Positions 1 through 8,693 of a stretch of 64,000 nt of DNA are shown here, piece after piece. Source of the stretch: Kineosporia sp. NBRC 101731 (GTDB taxonomy: Bacteria; Actinomycetota; Actinomycetes; Actinomycetales; Kineosporiaceae); NCBI RefSeq assembly GCF_030269305.1, contig NZ_BSTC01000015.1, positions 62,001 to 126,000 of the forward strand, in the 5' to 3' direction. A program made the translations under genes and the position numbers. Position 1 is the first letter of the stretch. Each line of letters begins with the position of its first letter. Below the pieces are notes generated by a model. The model saw only the letters and a program-made list of their open reading frames with translations. It did not search any database and was not told where the DNA came from.

Positions 1-81
1 GGTGCAGAGCCGGGGGTGCAGCGCCGGGAGGCGCGTCGCCCTCACGGTAGGCACGCGAGGGGCGAACCTGTGCGGGACGGC

Positions 82-351
82 TCAACCGACCCTTTTTGCG
101 TAGGGCAGGTTTCCGGTGAAGTGCAGGACGAGGCCGACGGCGCCCACGACCGGGGCCAGCCCGAAGATGACGGAGGCGACGGTGGCGACGGCCGCGATGA
201 GGCCGGCCTGCTCCGGCGACTGCTGCTGGGCGTAGAACAGCGCCAGCCGGTAGGTGACGATCGCCCCGTAGACCGTCAGGGCGATGATGGCGACCAACAC
301 GGCGACCCAGATGATGAAGAAGAGACCGACGCCGACGAAACCAAGAGACAT
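82..351 (-). CDS. small two-helix membrane protein
   Basis: The predicted protein is about 89 residues with two hydrophobic stretches (roughly residues 5-36 and 49-78), so it should be an inner-membrane protein. No family is recognised. Two in-frame ATGs lie six bases apart; the second (351) is preferred because GAGGG lies seven bases upstream, whereas it almost touches the first ATG (357). It is followed downstream by no gene within the window and lies about 180 bases upstream-side of a glycosyltransferase on the same strand. Function is unknown. Confidence 0.6.
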   Translation of the reverse strand: MSLGFVGVGLFFIIWVAVLVAIIALTVYGAIVTYRLALFYAQQQSPEQAGLIAAVATVASVIFGLAPVVGAVGLVLHFTGNLPYAKRVG

Positions 352-529
352 GTCCATGCCCTCAAGAGCGTTCTGCGAGCTGGAACGTTGCACGCGCTGA
401 CCTGGCAAAAGACGACCGCCTCCGCAGCGGGGACGCCAGAGTGGCGGCCGGTCGGGCCGGGCGGCGATCACACACCGTAGCGGTGATCCGGGCTCGGTCT
501 GAGCGGCCGCGAGATGGCCGGGGCCTCGC

Positions 530-1741
530 TCAGAGCCGCAGAGTTGTGCTGACGGCCCGGCGCAGATCTTCGGGGGTTGCCGTATTGGGGTCGAGAGCCG
601 CACCACGATCGGCGGTCTCGAGCGCGGCGGCCCCGGCGAACTGGTCGGTGGAGAACGGCAGCACCAGCAGCGGGACCTCGAAGTGGAGCGCCTCGGTGAT
701 GCTGTTGTTCCCTCCGTGGCTGATCGCCAGCGCGGACCGTTCCAGGATCGCCACCTGGGGCAGGAAGCCCCGGACCAGCCAGGGGGCGGGCAGCTCGCCG
801 AGCACGGCCGGATCGGCCGAACCGATGGCCAGCGCGACCCGTACCGGCAGCGGGCGCAAAGCCTCGACCACCCGGGCCAGCACGTCGGCGCGAGCCGACA
901 GGAAGCTACCGAAACTGACGTACACCAAGGGCCGGTCATCGTTCTCGTCCAGCCATTGACGGACTTCGGTGGTCACCTTCTCGGTCCGGATCGACGACCC
1001 CAGGAAGCGGTGCGCAGGCAATAACGCCGTCCGTCGGGAGGGGTGCAGGACGGCGGGGTAGTTGAACAGCACGGTGGGGCCGTGGGCGGCGAACGCATCG
1101 TCCAACGCGGCGGCGCCCGGATCGAGCACCGCCACCGCGGCGTTCACCTCGGCCGTGAACTCGTCCCTGACATTGATGCAGAGCCGTTCCAGGGCAGCCA
1201 GTTCCGTCGGGCCGGGGTGGAAGCAGCCGGGCCAGGTGGACGGGTACCCGTAGATCTCGACCCCGACCGGAAGCGCGGTCGGATGACCGAGAACGACGTC
1301 CTGGAAGGGAATCCCAGCGGCGCGCAGGGCCAGGGTGGCGCTGAAGGCCAGATGGTCGACGATCACCTGGTCCGGTTTCACCTGCTCGATCACCTGCAGC
1401 ACGGCCCGGGCCGTCGGCACCGGGGCCCAGAGCAGGTCGTTGCGTCTGGCCTCGGCCTGGTAGGCCAGGGTCGCCACCATCCCGTGGTGCGTCGCGGCGA
1501 AGAAACCGCGCAGCGCGTCGTCCTCGCCGACGGGCTGTTGCTCGGCCCGGATGACACCCGGGTTCGACCCGCGCCCCAGCACCAGATCGATGCGCTCAAA
1601 ACCGAATTCGGCCACCACGGCGGCCGTCGCCGGTCCGGTGGCCACCACCACCCGCTCACCGGGTCGGCGTTGGGCGGTCGCGATCGTCGCCAACGGCAGA
1701 AGGTGCGAGGCGTAGTCCGGACTGATCACCAGGAGCGTCAT
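530..1741 (-). CDS. GT1-type (MGT-like) glycosyltransferase
   Basis: This 403-residue protein looks like a macrolide/UDP-sugar glycosyltransferase of GT-B fold. The C-terminal half has YVSFGSF (about 274-280) and HGGNNSITE (342-350) followed by PLLVLPFSTDQ, which correspond to the nucleotide-sugar binding region of GT1 enzymes. There is no signal peptide, so it is cytosolic and probably transfers a sugar from a nucleotide donor to a small molecule or lipid. Its ATG overlaps the stop of the upstream HEAT-glycosyltransferase gene by four bases (ATGA), so the two are translationally coupled. Acceptor and donor cannot be predicted; other genes of the same pathway may lie beyond the left edge. Confidence 0.8.
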   Translation of the reverse strand: MTLLVISPDYASHLLPLATIATAQRRPGERVVVATGPATAAVVAEFGFERIDLVLGRGSNPGVIRAEQQPVGEDDALRGFFAATHHGMVATLAYQAEARRNDLLWAPVPTARAVLQVIEQVKPDQVIVDHLAFSATLALRAAGIPFQDVVLGHPTALPVGVEIYGYPSTWPGCFHPGPTELAALERLCINVRDEFTAEVNAAVAVLDPGAAALDDAFAAHGPTVLFNYPAVLHPSRRTALLPAHRFLGSSIRTEKVTTEVRQWLDENDDRPLVYVSFGSFLSARADVLARVVEALRPLPVRVALAIGSADPAVLGELPAPWLVRGFLPQVAILERSALAISHGGNNSITEALHFEVPLLVLPFSTDQFAGAAALETADRGAALDPNTATPEDLRRAVSTTLRL

Positions 1742-3927
1742 CGGCGGGACAGTTCGGTGACGCCGGCGTACACCCCGGCCAGGGTCGCGGCCATCGCCTG
1801 AACGGTGAACCGGTCGCGGACCAACGTCGCGACCTTGTCCACCCGTTGCTCGTGGTCGGATCGGGCGGCCAGTTCCAGAGCGGCAGCCATCCCGCCGGCC
1901 ACGGCGGCCGGTTCCCGGGTGTTCACCAGCAGACCGGTGACACCTGGTTCGACATAGGTGGCGGGACCACCGCCGTCCGGGGCGACGACGACCAGACCGG
2001 CGGCCATCGCCTCCAGGACGGCCAGCCCGAACTCCTCCTTCAGGCTTCCGCAGACGTAGATACCGTCGGCGCCGACCAGGGGTGACAGGCCGAGCCGGGC
2101 CGCGGCCAGCCAGCGGGCGACGTCGTCGTTCGGCCGGTGCCCGGCCAGCACCAGGCCCTCCGCGGCGGCCGGGTACTCGGCCAGCAGCGCCTGGATCAAC
2201 TCCAGCTGCCCCTGCTCCTCCGGCGACGGATCGTCCAGGTCACCGCCGACGATCACCAGGTTGCAGCGTTCGCGCAGCGCCGGGTCGCCGGCCCAGGCCT
2301 CGACCACGGTGGCCATCCCCTTCACCCGGTGCAGTCGGCCGACGCTGATCGCCAGCGGGAGACTGTGCCGATGGACCGGCAACCCGGCGATCAGGTCGGT
2401 CAGGTCGGTGAGGGCCGGCGCCGGGACGCCGCTGACTCCGCTGATGGTGGCGACCAGGTCGGTGTGGGCGGCGGCGCTGACGGCGAGATCGATCCCTTCG
2501 GGCACCACGGTGTACCGGTGCGGCTCGTCCGTGACCTCGATCCCGAGCAGATCACGCAGGGTGTGCTCCAGGTCCGGGCGCGGGAACAGAACGTTGTGAG
2601 CGGCGTTCGCGGCCAGCCGCTGCACCAGGCGGGCCCGGAACCAGTAGTGCTCCTGCTCGTCCACCGCACCGAAGTCGGCCCGGGACAGCGCTCCGGTCAT
2701 GTCCAGCGCGTGAATCACCGCATGGGGATCGGGGGCCAGGGTGAAGACCACCGGGATACCGAGATCCTTGGCCACCGCATCCGCGGCCAGGCTGCCGACG
2801 TCGGCCATCCGCAGGTGCAGGACATCGACCCGTCCGTGATGCAGCACCGCCCGCCGGATGGCGCGTTCGGCCGCGACCCGGGTCGGCCAGGCCGTGGCGG
2901 CACTGCTCGGGACCTGCAACAGCGGCACCGGCGAGAGCAGATGATCCGGCCCGTCGTCCGCCGGCTCGGTCAGGGCGGCGATCGAGGAGGTGGCCGATCC
3001 GCGTGACAGCGTGAGGACCTGTCCGATCTGGGCCTCGGCGGCGAGCGCATCGCCCAGTCGCAGCAGCAGGGTGGCCACACCGCCGTTGTCACCGACGCCG
3101 GAGCGGGTCAGTTCGCGGTCGATGTCGGCGTGCAGGAAGAGCTGGGCCACGGTCGGCCCGGTCGGCGGGGCGGAGGACGGCTCGGGCCGGATCAGGCCCA
3201 GGTCCAGAGCAGCCAGCCGGGCGACGGCCCGTAGCTGCGGATCGCCGGTGCCGTCGTCGTGGAGCTCATGGCCCGCGGCGCGGAAGGGATCCCGGCCGGC
3301 CAGCTTGCGGACCAGCTCGATCGCCGCCGGGTCCGACCCGCGCTCACCCAGGGCGGCGACCGCCGCCAGCCGGGCAGTGGGCTGCTCGCCCGGGTCGGCG
3401 GCGATCCGGACCACGGCCCGGCCGGCCAGCTCGCCCGGAACCAGGCCGAGCGTCTCCACCAGCCGGGCCCGGGCCTGCGGGTCGGACTCGGCCGCGATCG
3501 CTCCTTCCAGGGCCAGGGCGACGTGATCGGATGCCGAACGGGCCCAGCCGATCAGGGTGCGCTGCGCCAGCATTCCGGCGAAACCCCCGCCGGTGGCGAC
3601 CACGGCGACGAGCCGTCCGATCGCGTCCAGCCGGGGCAGCCGGGCCCCGAGCGTCCAGGACGCGTGTTCCCGCAGAAAGCCCTGCGGGTGGGACAGCAGG
3701 TCGGAGAGGACGGCGTCGGCCTCGTCGTCGAAGACCCGGCCGAGGGCGTGGACGGCGGCGATGGCGGTGAGCTGGTCCTGCGGATCGTGGATGGCCCGGG
3801 TCAGCGTGCGGGCCGCCCGTCGTCCTCCGTTGCGGGCCGCGGCCAGGGCGAGGTCGTCCGCCGCTCGCAGGACATCGACGATGAAGGGTGCTTCTCGCAC
3901 CGTCGCGAGAGCGCGCTCGACTGTCAT
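1738..3927 (-). CDS. HEAT-repeat / GT4 glycosyltransferase fusion
   Basis: The protein has 729 residues. Residues 1-245 are helical, Ala/Leu-rich repeats of about 30 residues that resemble HEAT/PBS-lyase-type repeats. Residues 260-725 form a GT-B glycosyltransferase of family GT4 with GDNGG near 280, VGRLHRVKG near 529-537 and the E-x7-E region EEFGLAVLEA near 631-640. The NLVIVGGD segment (about 556-563) recalls sucrose synthase/sucrose-phosphate synthase members. It is the first gene of a coupled pair with the GT1 gene. A TAGAAA hexamer lies six bases before the ATG, suggesting a leaderless start. The repeat domain may be a protein-interaction or acceptor platform; that is inference. Confidence 0.75.
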   Translation of the reverse strand: MTVERALATVREAPFIVDVLRAADDLALAAARNGGRRAARTLTRAIHDPQDQLTAIAAVHALGRVFDDEADAVLSDLLSHPQGFLREHASWTLGARLPRLDAIGRLVAVVATGGGFAGMLAQRTLIGWARSASDHVALALEGAIAAESDPQARARLVETLGLVPGELAGRAVVRIAADPGEQPTARLAAVAALGERGSDPAAIELVRKLAGRDPFRAAGHELHDDGTGDPQLRAVARLAALDLGLIRPEPSSAPPTGPTVAQLFLHADIDRELTRSGVGDNGGVATLLLRLGDALAAEAQIGQVLTLSRGSATSSIAALTEPADDGPDHLLSPVPLLQVPSSAATAWPTRVAAERAIRRAVLHHGRVDVLHLRMADVGSLAADAVAKDLGIPVVFTLAPDPHAVIHALDMTGALSRADFGAVDEQEHYWFRARLVQRLAANAAHNVLFPRPDLEHTLRDLLGIEVTDEPHRYTVVPEGIDLAVSAAAHTDLVATISGVSGVPAPALTDLTDLIAGLPVHRHSLPLAISVGRLHRVKGMATVVEAWAGDPALRERCNLVIVGGDLDDPSPEEQGQLELIQALLAEYPAAAEGLVLAGHRPNDDVARWLAAARLGLSPLVGADGIYVCGSLKEEFGLAVLEAMAAGLVVVAPDGGGPATYVEPGVTGLLVNTREPAAVAGGMAAALELAARSDHEQRVDKVATLVRDRFTVQAMAATLAGVYAGVTELSRR

Positions 3928-4223
3928 GTCCTGTTTCTACGCTGGGCTACCCGATCACGCCAGGCGAACTCGATGAACGTCCGGGAGCGGCTCCGGAACA
4001 GATCAGGTGCCGGGGCCCGGAAACAGACGCGGCCCCGGACGCCGGGCCCGATGACCCGATGGCTCGCTGTGCTGAAGATCACCGCGCCGATCTGCCGTTC
4101 GGGGACCGGACGGACCGGACCTTCGCCGGGTCCACGCGCTCCGCCGGACACCCGGCCGAAAGCACGAGGGGCCGCCGGCTGCGGGGTTCCGGGATCGGAA
4201 CACCGCGGCCGACGGCCCCAGCC
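3928..4223. other. intergenic region, no gene seen
   Basis: This GC-rich stretch separates the start of the HEAT-glycosyltransferase from the glnA terminator. Open frames here lack ribosome sites and recognisable proteins. Only the promoter of the glycosyltransferase pair is expected. Confidence 0.5.
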
Positions 4224-4251
4224 CGGCCCGGCAGCTCTATGAGCCGGGCCG
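4224..4251 (-). terminator. hairpin downstream of glnA
   Basis: A perfect 9-bp stem (4224-4232 with 4243-4251) and a 10-base loop lie 14 bases past the glnA stop. There is no clear U tract, as is common for GC-rich actinobacterial terminators. Confidence 0.6.
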
Positions 4252-4264
4252 ACCTGCGTCTGGA

Positions 4265-5689
4265 TCAGACGTCGTAGTACAGCTCGAACTCGTGCGGGTG
4301 CGGGCGCAGACGGATCGGGTCGATCTCCGCCTCGCGCTTGAACGCGATCCAGGTCTCGATCAGGTCCTCGGTGAAGACGCCACCCTCGACGAGGTAGGCG
4401 TGGTCCTTCTCGAGGTTGTCGAGGGCCTCGCTGAGCGATGCCGGAACCTGGGCGATGCCCGCGTGCTCCTCCGGCGGCAGCTCGTAGAGGTCCTTGTCGA
4501 CCGGGGCCGGCGGCTCGATGCGGTTCTTGATGCCGTCGATGCCGGCCATCAGCATCGCCGAGAACGCCAGGTACGGGTTGCTCGACGGGTCGGGCACGCG
4601 GAACTCGATGCGCTTGGCCTTCGGGTTCGAACCGGTGACCGGGATACGCACGCAGGCGCTGCGGTTACGGGCCGAGTAGACCAGGTTGACCGGCGCCTCG
4701 TAGCCCGGCACCAGACGGTGGTACGAGTTCACCGTCGGGTTGGTGAAGGCCAGCAGCGACGGGGCGTGGTGCAGGAGGCCACCGATGTACCAGCGGGCGA
4801 TGTCGGACAGGCCGCCGTAACCGCTCTCGTCGTAGAAGAGCGGCGAGCCGTCCTTCCAGAGCGACTGGTGGCAGTGCATACCCGAGCCGTTGTCCTGGAA
4901 AATCGGCTTCGGCATGAACGTGACCGTCTTGCCCGCGGCGTGCGCGACGCTCTTGATCACGTACTTGAACAGCATGACCTTGTCCGCGGACTTGGCCAGG
5001 CTGTCGAAGCGGTAGTTGATCTCGGCCTGACCGGCGGTGCCCACCTCGTGGTGGCTCCGCTCGACCTCGAGGCCCAGGTTGTCGAGCGCGATGACCATCT
5101 GGTCACGCAGGTCGGCGTAGTGGTCGACCGGCGGGACCGGGAAGTAACCACCCTTGTAGGGGGTCTTGTGGCCCAGGTTGCCGCCGTCTTCCTTACGGGC
5201 GGTGTTCCAGGCGGCCTCGATCGAGTCGATCTCGTAGAACGACAGGTTCTGCTTCGTCTCGAAGCGCACGTCGTCGAAGATGTAGAACTCGGCCTCGGGG
5301 GCGAAGAACGCCGTGTCGGCGATCCCCGTCGACTTGAGGTAGGCCTCGGCCTTGGCCGCGACCTGACGCGGGTCACGGCTGTACGGCTCGTTCGTGTACG
5401 GGTCGACGATGCTCATGTTGATGTTGAGCGTCTTCTCGACACGGAACGGGTCGATGTAGGCGGTGTGCAGGTCCGGCATCAGCTTCATGTCGGACTCGTT
5501 GATCGCCTGGAAGCCGCGGATCGAGGAGCCGTCGAACATCTGGCCGTCGTTGAAGAAGTCCTCGCCCACGGTGGACGCCGGCACATTGAAGTGCTGCATC
5601 ACACCGGGCAGGTCGCAGAACCGGACGTCAACGAACTTGACGTCGTTCTCTGCGATGAACTTGGTCACCTCTTCGGCGTTGCTGAACAA
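4265..5689 (-). CDS. glnA: glutamine synthetase, type I
   Basis: Glutamine synthetase makes glutamine from glutamate, ammonia and ATP as a cytosolic dodecamer. The whole GSI sequence is present: the N-terminal [17 protein letters not shown], the metal site around [21 protein letters not shown] and NRSACVRIP. The adenylylation tyrosine is conserved in DLYELPPEE (about residue 402), so control by GlnE is expected. The start is taken as TTG at 5689, not the GTG at 5701: GGAGGT sits four bases before the TTG and the resulting N terminus matches the usual MFxNAxEA start of actinobacterial GlnA. The GTG itself lies within the ribosome-binding sequence. A GlnR-type operator lies about 390 bases upstream. 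Confidence 0.97.
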   Translation of the reverse strand: MFSNAEEVTKFIAENDVKFVDVRFCDLPGVMQHFNVPASTVGEDFFNDGQMFDGSSIRGFQAINESDMKLMPDLHTAYIDPFRVEKTLNINMSIVDPYTNEPYSRDPRQVAAKAEAYLKSTGIADTAFFAPEAEFYIFDDVRFETKQNLSFYEIDSIEAAWNTARKEDGGNLGHKTPYKGGYFPVPPVDHYADLRDQMVIALDNLGLEVERSHHEVGTAGQAEINYRFDSLAKSADKVMLFKYVIKSVAHAAGKTVTFMPKPIFQDNGSGMHCHQSLWKDGSPLFYDESGYGGLSDIARWYIGGLLHHAPSLLAFTNPTVNSYHRLVPGYEAPVNLVYSARNRSACVRIPVTGSNPKAKRIEFRVPDPSSNPYLAFSAMLMAGIDGIKNRIEPPAPVDKDLYELPPEEHAGIAQVPASLSEALDNLEKDHAYLVEGGVFTEDLIETWIAFKREAEIDPIRLRPHPHEFELYYDV

Positions 5690-6066
5690 TCCAACCTCCA
5701 CGGTCGGGGATCGGTCGCGGTCTACGGGTCGGGAACCGTCGGTGGTGCTGACGTCTTATACCGCCGATATGCGTCCGGGGGGAGTGCCCCGGACATTTAC
5801 CGGCGATTTCGGCCGTGCCCCATCATGTCGAGTCATGTCGAGCAGGTGACGGTTCCGGGCTGCTCCGATCTTCAGGCGCAGAGCGACCTGGAAGTGCCGT
5901 CACCTGCGATCGACGCTGATCGTGGGGTACGTGGACCTGACCCTATCGTTCACGGGCAACACCGTGGTCACGGGTTGGAACACGTTCTTCTCACGTCTTC
6001 CAACTACTCGAAATGGGTCTCTCTCGGTCACTCTCCGGCCCCATCGAGTGCTTTAGACATCATCAG
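5690..6066. other. glnA leader/promoter region
   Basis: This region separates divergent glnA and the RDD gene. It contains an 8-bp hairpin (5773-5780 with 5787-5794) and no convincing gene. The AT-rich part near 6040-6100 is the likely promoter zone, which would give glnA a leader of several hundred bases. A minus-strand TCTAAA near 6050 is a weak -10 candidate. Confidence 0.45.
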
Positions 6067-6093
6067 GAAATTTCCACGTGACATGGTGGAAAC
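6067..6093 (+). promoter_or_regulatory. GlnR-type operator
   Basis: GAAAT-N6-GTGAC-N6-GAAAC reads from 6067 to 6093. GTGAC (6078-6082) and GAAAC (6089-6093) fit the actinobacterial GlnR a-site and b-site (gTnAc-N6-GaAAc), and GAAAT one period upstream is a one-mismatch b-site. It lies between divergent glnA and the RDD gene, so nitrogen control of glnA is the likely role. This is inferred from the motif and context. Confidence 0.6.
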
Positions 6094-6192
6094 AATTAAT
6101 CGGCAATGGCGCGTATCTCACTTTTACTGGTGCCCAAGGCCTCTGGTAGGGGCCCGGACCGGGACGCCCGGAGCCTTCCGGTGGGCCTCCCT

Positions 6193-6198
6193 TATGCT
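6193..6198 (+). promoter_or_regulatory. -10 hexamer for leaderless RDD gene
   Basis: TATGCT is followed by exactly six bases and the GTG at 6205, so transcription probably begins at the start codon. No clear -35 box is seen. Confidence 0.5.
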
Positions 6199-6204
6199 CG
6201 AGGC

Positions 6205-6678
6205 GTGGCGGTTGACAGGCGGGACATCGGGTCGTGGCTCCAGGGGCCCGAGGCGGTGACGGGCGTCTCCGGGTATCCGGGGGAACGTCTGGACCGGCCG
6301 GAGCGCGGTCCCGGATCGCTGGCCCGCCCTGGGCGCCGGTTCGCCAGCGTCCTCATCGACTGGGTGCTCTGCCTGGTGATCGCGCGGGGCTTCTTCGGCG
6401 CCGAGACGGTCGCCCAGGGGCTGGGCACCTTCATCCCCGTGGTGCTCCTGGCTCTGGAGAACCTGCTGCTCGTCGGCACGGCCGGGTACACGGTGGGTCA
6501 GCGCGTGATGGGCGTGCACGTCGAGCGTGTGGTCGGTGGGGGCCCGATCGGCCTGCTGCGCAGCCTCTACCGCGCCGTGCTGCTGTCGCTGGTGGTCCCG
6601 CCGCTGACGATGGGCTGGGACGTCGACCGGCGCGGCCTGCACGACCTGCTCTCGAGTTCGGTCGTCGCCCGCAACTGA
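6205..6678 (+). CDS. RDD-family membrane protein
   Basis: The 157-residue protein has an RDD-type core: an Arg-rich segment PGRRFASVLIDWVLC, hydrophobic helices near residues 47-63, 70-88 and 115-132, and a conserved late D-x-RGLHDLLSSSVV motif. RDD proteins are small inner-membrane proteins of poorly known, perhaps transport, function. The GTG at 6205 is chosen because the product then starts VAVDRRDIGSWL, as in related actinobacterial proteins next to glnA, and because a -10 box sits six bases upstream. An earlier ATG (6106) would run through the promoter. The gene is divergent from glnA and convergent with the DUF4191 gene. Confidence 0.85.
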   Translation: MAVDRRDIGSWLQGPEAVTGVSGYPGERLDRPERGPGSLARPGRRFASVLIDWVLCLVIARGFFGAETVAQGLGTFIPVVLLALENLLLVGTAGYTVGQRVMGVHVERVVGGGPIGLLRSLYRAVLLSLVVPPLTMGWDVDRRGLHDLLSSSVVARN

Positions 6679-6704
6679 GGGTTTTTGCGTTCAACGGCAC
6701 CCAC

Positions 6705-6752
6705 GAATTGAGGACGTTGTCGAGACTCGAGTCTCGACAACGTCCTCAATTC
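6705..6752. repeat. 48-bp perfect palindrome
   Basis: The two 24-base halves are exactly complementary around a central CTCGAG with no loop (outer ends GAATTGAGG and CCTCAATTC). It lies between the convergent RDD and DUF4191 genes, 26 and 20 bases from their stops. It could form a hairpin acting as a two-way terminator or be a mobile palindromic repeat. Confidence 0.85.
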
Positions 6753-6772
6753 TGTGGTGCGGCTCGGGAAGG

Positions 6773-7480
6773 TCAGCGGCCCTTGCTGGCGCGGCGGTCG
6801 GGCCGCATGCGCGTCGGGTCGACGCCCTTGGGGATGGGCAGGCGGGCGGCACCGAGGGCGCGCAGACGCTTGCTCACCTCGGAGACCTCCTGCTTGGTGA
6901 TCACCGGCTTCTTGCGCATCAGGTGACGCACGAGCTTCTGCATCGGGACCTGGTCGGGGCCCTCCCCGGCGTGGACCACGATGACCGGGACCTCGGGCAG
7001 CAGCCGGGCCGTGCGCTTGCGCTCGGTCTCGGCCAGCTTCGCGACGCGGGGCATCGGGCCCTCGGTGACCAGTACGACACCCGGACGGCCTACGGCGCGA
7101 AAGAGCAGGTCCTGCGTGCGCGGGTCGACGCCGACCGGCTGCTCCTCGACGTTCCAGCCGCGCCGCAGGCCCTTCAGCGCGTAGCCGACGACGCCCTTGC
7201 GGTCACCGATCTGGGTGTAGGCGGCGCGTTCGGCGCGGCGGCCCATGATGATGATCGCGAGCAGGAGCCCGACCATGAAGCCGAGAATGCCCGCGTAGAT
7301 CGGGTGCCCCACGGCCAGGCCGATGAGGATGCCGGCGGCCGTGAGACCGACCAGCGCGACCAGCATCCAGACGACCGCCATCGGGTCGGCCTTGCGCAGC
7401 ATCGAGAACACCGCGCGGAACTGGGCGAACCGGCCCATCGACTCCGGGTCGACGGGTTGTGAGGGAGTGTTGCGAGCCAT
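6773..7480 (-). CDS. DUF4191 membrane protein
   Basis: This 235-residue protein matches the actinobacterial DUF4191 family found beside glnA and lipA. Two membrane helices (about residues 35-58 and 64-82) follow a short cytoplasmic N terminus; the rest is a basic cytoplasmic domain with a very Lys/Arg-rich C terminus (residues 180-235). Function is not known. It lies 27 bases downstream of lipA on the same strand. Despite that closeness it has its own likely leaderless promoter. Confidence 0.88.
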   Translation of the reverse strand: MARNTPSQPVDPESMGRFAQFRAVFSMLRKADPMAVVWMLVALVGLTAAGILIGLAVGHPIYAGILGFMVGLLLAIIIMGRRAERAAYTQIGDRKGVVGYALKGLRRGWNVEEQPVGVDPRTQDLLFRAVGRPGVVLVTEGPMPRVAKLAETERKRTARLLPEVPVIVVHAGEGPDQVPMQKLVRHLMRKKPVITKQEVSEVSKRLRALGAARLPIPKGVDPTRMRPDRRASKGR

Positions 7481-7486
7481 GAGCGA

Positions 7487-7492
7487 AGGATA
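7487..7492 (-). promoter_or_regulatory. -10 hexamer for leaderless DUF4191 gene
   Basis: On the minus strand TATCCT is followed by six bases and the ATG at 7480. It sits inside the short gap after lipA, so the gene can be transcribed apart from lipA. Confidence 0.5.
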
Positions 7493-7507
7493 CTTCCGCA
7501 GGGGTGG

Positions 7508-8518
7508 TCAGAGTGACGCGCGTCCCAGCAGGCTCGTGGCCTCCTGGCGCGCGGTGGTTTCCTGGGCGAGATGGGCCAGGCCGGCCGGGATCTGCTCGCC
7601 GCGCTTGGTCATCGCCTGCGCCCACAGCCGGCCCGCCCGGTAGGACGAGCGCACCAGCGGCCCGGCCATCACCCCGGCGAAACCCAGGGCTTCGGCCTCG
7701 TCCTTGAAGTCGACGAACTCCTCGGGCCGCACCCAGCGGTCGACCGGGTGGTGCAGCGGCGACGGACGCAGGTACTGCGTGATCGTGATCAGGTCGCAAC
7801 CATGGTCGTGCAGGTCGGCCAGCGCCTGGGAGACTTCTTCGCGGGTCTCGCCCATGCCCAGGATCAGGTTGGACTTCGTCACCTGGCCCTTCTCCCGGGC
7901 CAGCCGCAGGACCTCCAGGGACCGTTCGTACTTGAAGGCCGGGCGGATACGACGGAAGATCCGCGGCACCGTCTCCAGGTTGTGGGCGAACACCTGCGGC
8001 TGCGCGTCGAACACCTGCTGCAGCAGCTCGGGCTTGCCGGAGAAGTCGGGCACCAGGATCTCGACCCCGGTGTCGGGGGACTGCTGGTGGATCGCCCGGA
8101 TCGTCTCGGCGTACAGCCAGGCGCCCTCGTCCTCCAGGTCGTCGCGGGCGACCCCGGTGACGGTGGCGTAGCGCAGGCCCATCGTGGCCACGCTCTCGGC
8201 CACGCGGCGCGGCTCGTCGCGGTCGAGCGGGGAGGGCTTGCCACTGTGGATCTGGCAGAAGTCGCAGCGGCGGCTGCACTGGTCACCGCCGATCAGGAAG
8301 GTGGCCTCGCGGTCTTCCCAGCACTCGAAGATGTTGGGGCAGCCGGCCTCCTGGCAGACCGTGTGCAGGCCTTCCTTCTTCACCAGGCTGGTGAGGGAGG
8401 TGTACTCCGGCCCCATCTTCGCGGTGGTCCGGATCCACGGGGGCTTCCGCTCGATCGGGGTCTCGGCATTGCGGGCCTCGACCCTCAGAAGCCGCCTGCC
8501 CTCGGGTGCGATCGTCAC
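7508..8518 (-). CDS. lipA: lipoyl synthase
   Basis: LipA is a radical-SAM enzyme that inserts two sulfurs into protein-bound octanoyl groups. The auxiliary cluster motif (Cys55, Cys60, Cys66 in [12 protein letters not shown]) and the radical-SAM motif (Cys81, Cys85, Cys88 in CSRRCDFC) are intact, and the length (336) is normal. The GTG start at 8518 has GGGAG about five bases upstream. Its products are the lipoyl domains of enzymes such as the E2 encoded 8 kb away. The zinc exporter and ArsR genes separate it from lipB. Confidence 0.97.
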   Translation of the reverse strand: MTIAPEGRRLLRVEARNAETPIERKPPWIRTTAKMGPEYTSLTSLVKKEGLHTVCQEAGCPNIFECWEDREATFLIGGDQCSRRCDFCQIHSGKPSPLDRDEPRRVAESVATMGLRYATVTGVARDDLEDEGAWLYAETIRAIHQQSPDTGVEILVPDFSGKPELLQQVFDAQPQVFAHNLETVPRIFRRIRPAFKYERSLEVLRLAREKGQVTKSNLILGMGETREEVSQALADLHDHGCDLITITQYLRPSPLHHPVDRWVRPEEFVDFKDEAEALGFAGVMAGPLVRSSYRAGRLWAQAMTKRGEQIPAGLAHLAQETTARQEATSLLGRASL

Positions 8519-8693
8519 CTGTGCTCCCTGTTCGCACGTTCCCGGGGGTCACCCGGGTCTGGCTACTCACCGGCCTGCCGTTGACCGCCGGTCTGGTGGG
8601 CAGCGACCCGCACCTGGCCGGCCGTCGCCCTGCCCCAACTCTAAGCGCCCTCGCGGGTGCCTCATTCCAGGCCCGGCGCGGACGTGGGGCTGA

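Noticed and set aside
4292-6259. Long plus-strand open frame across glnA
   Set aside because: It is the complement of glnA; its sequence is Arg/Val/Asp-rich and meaningless.
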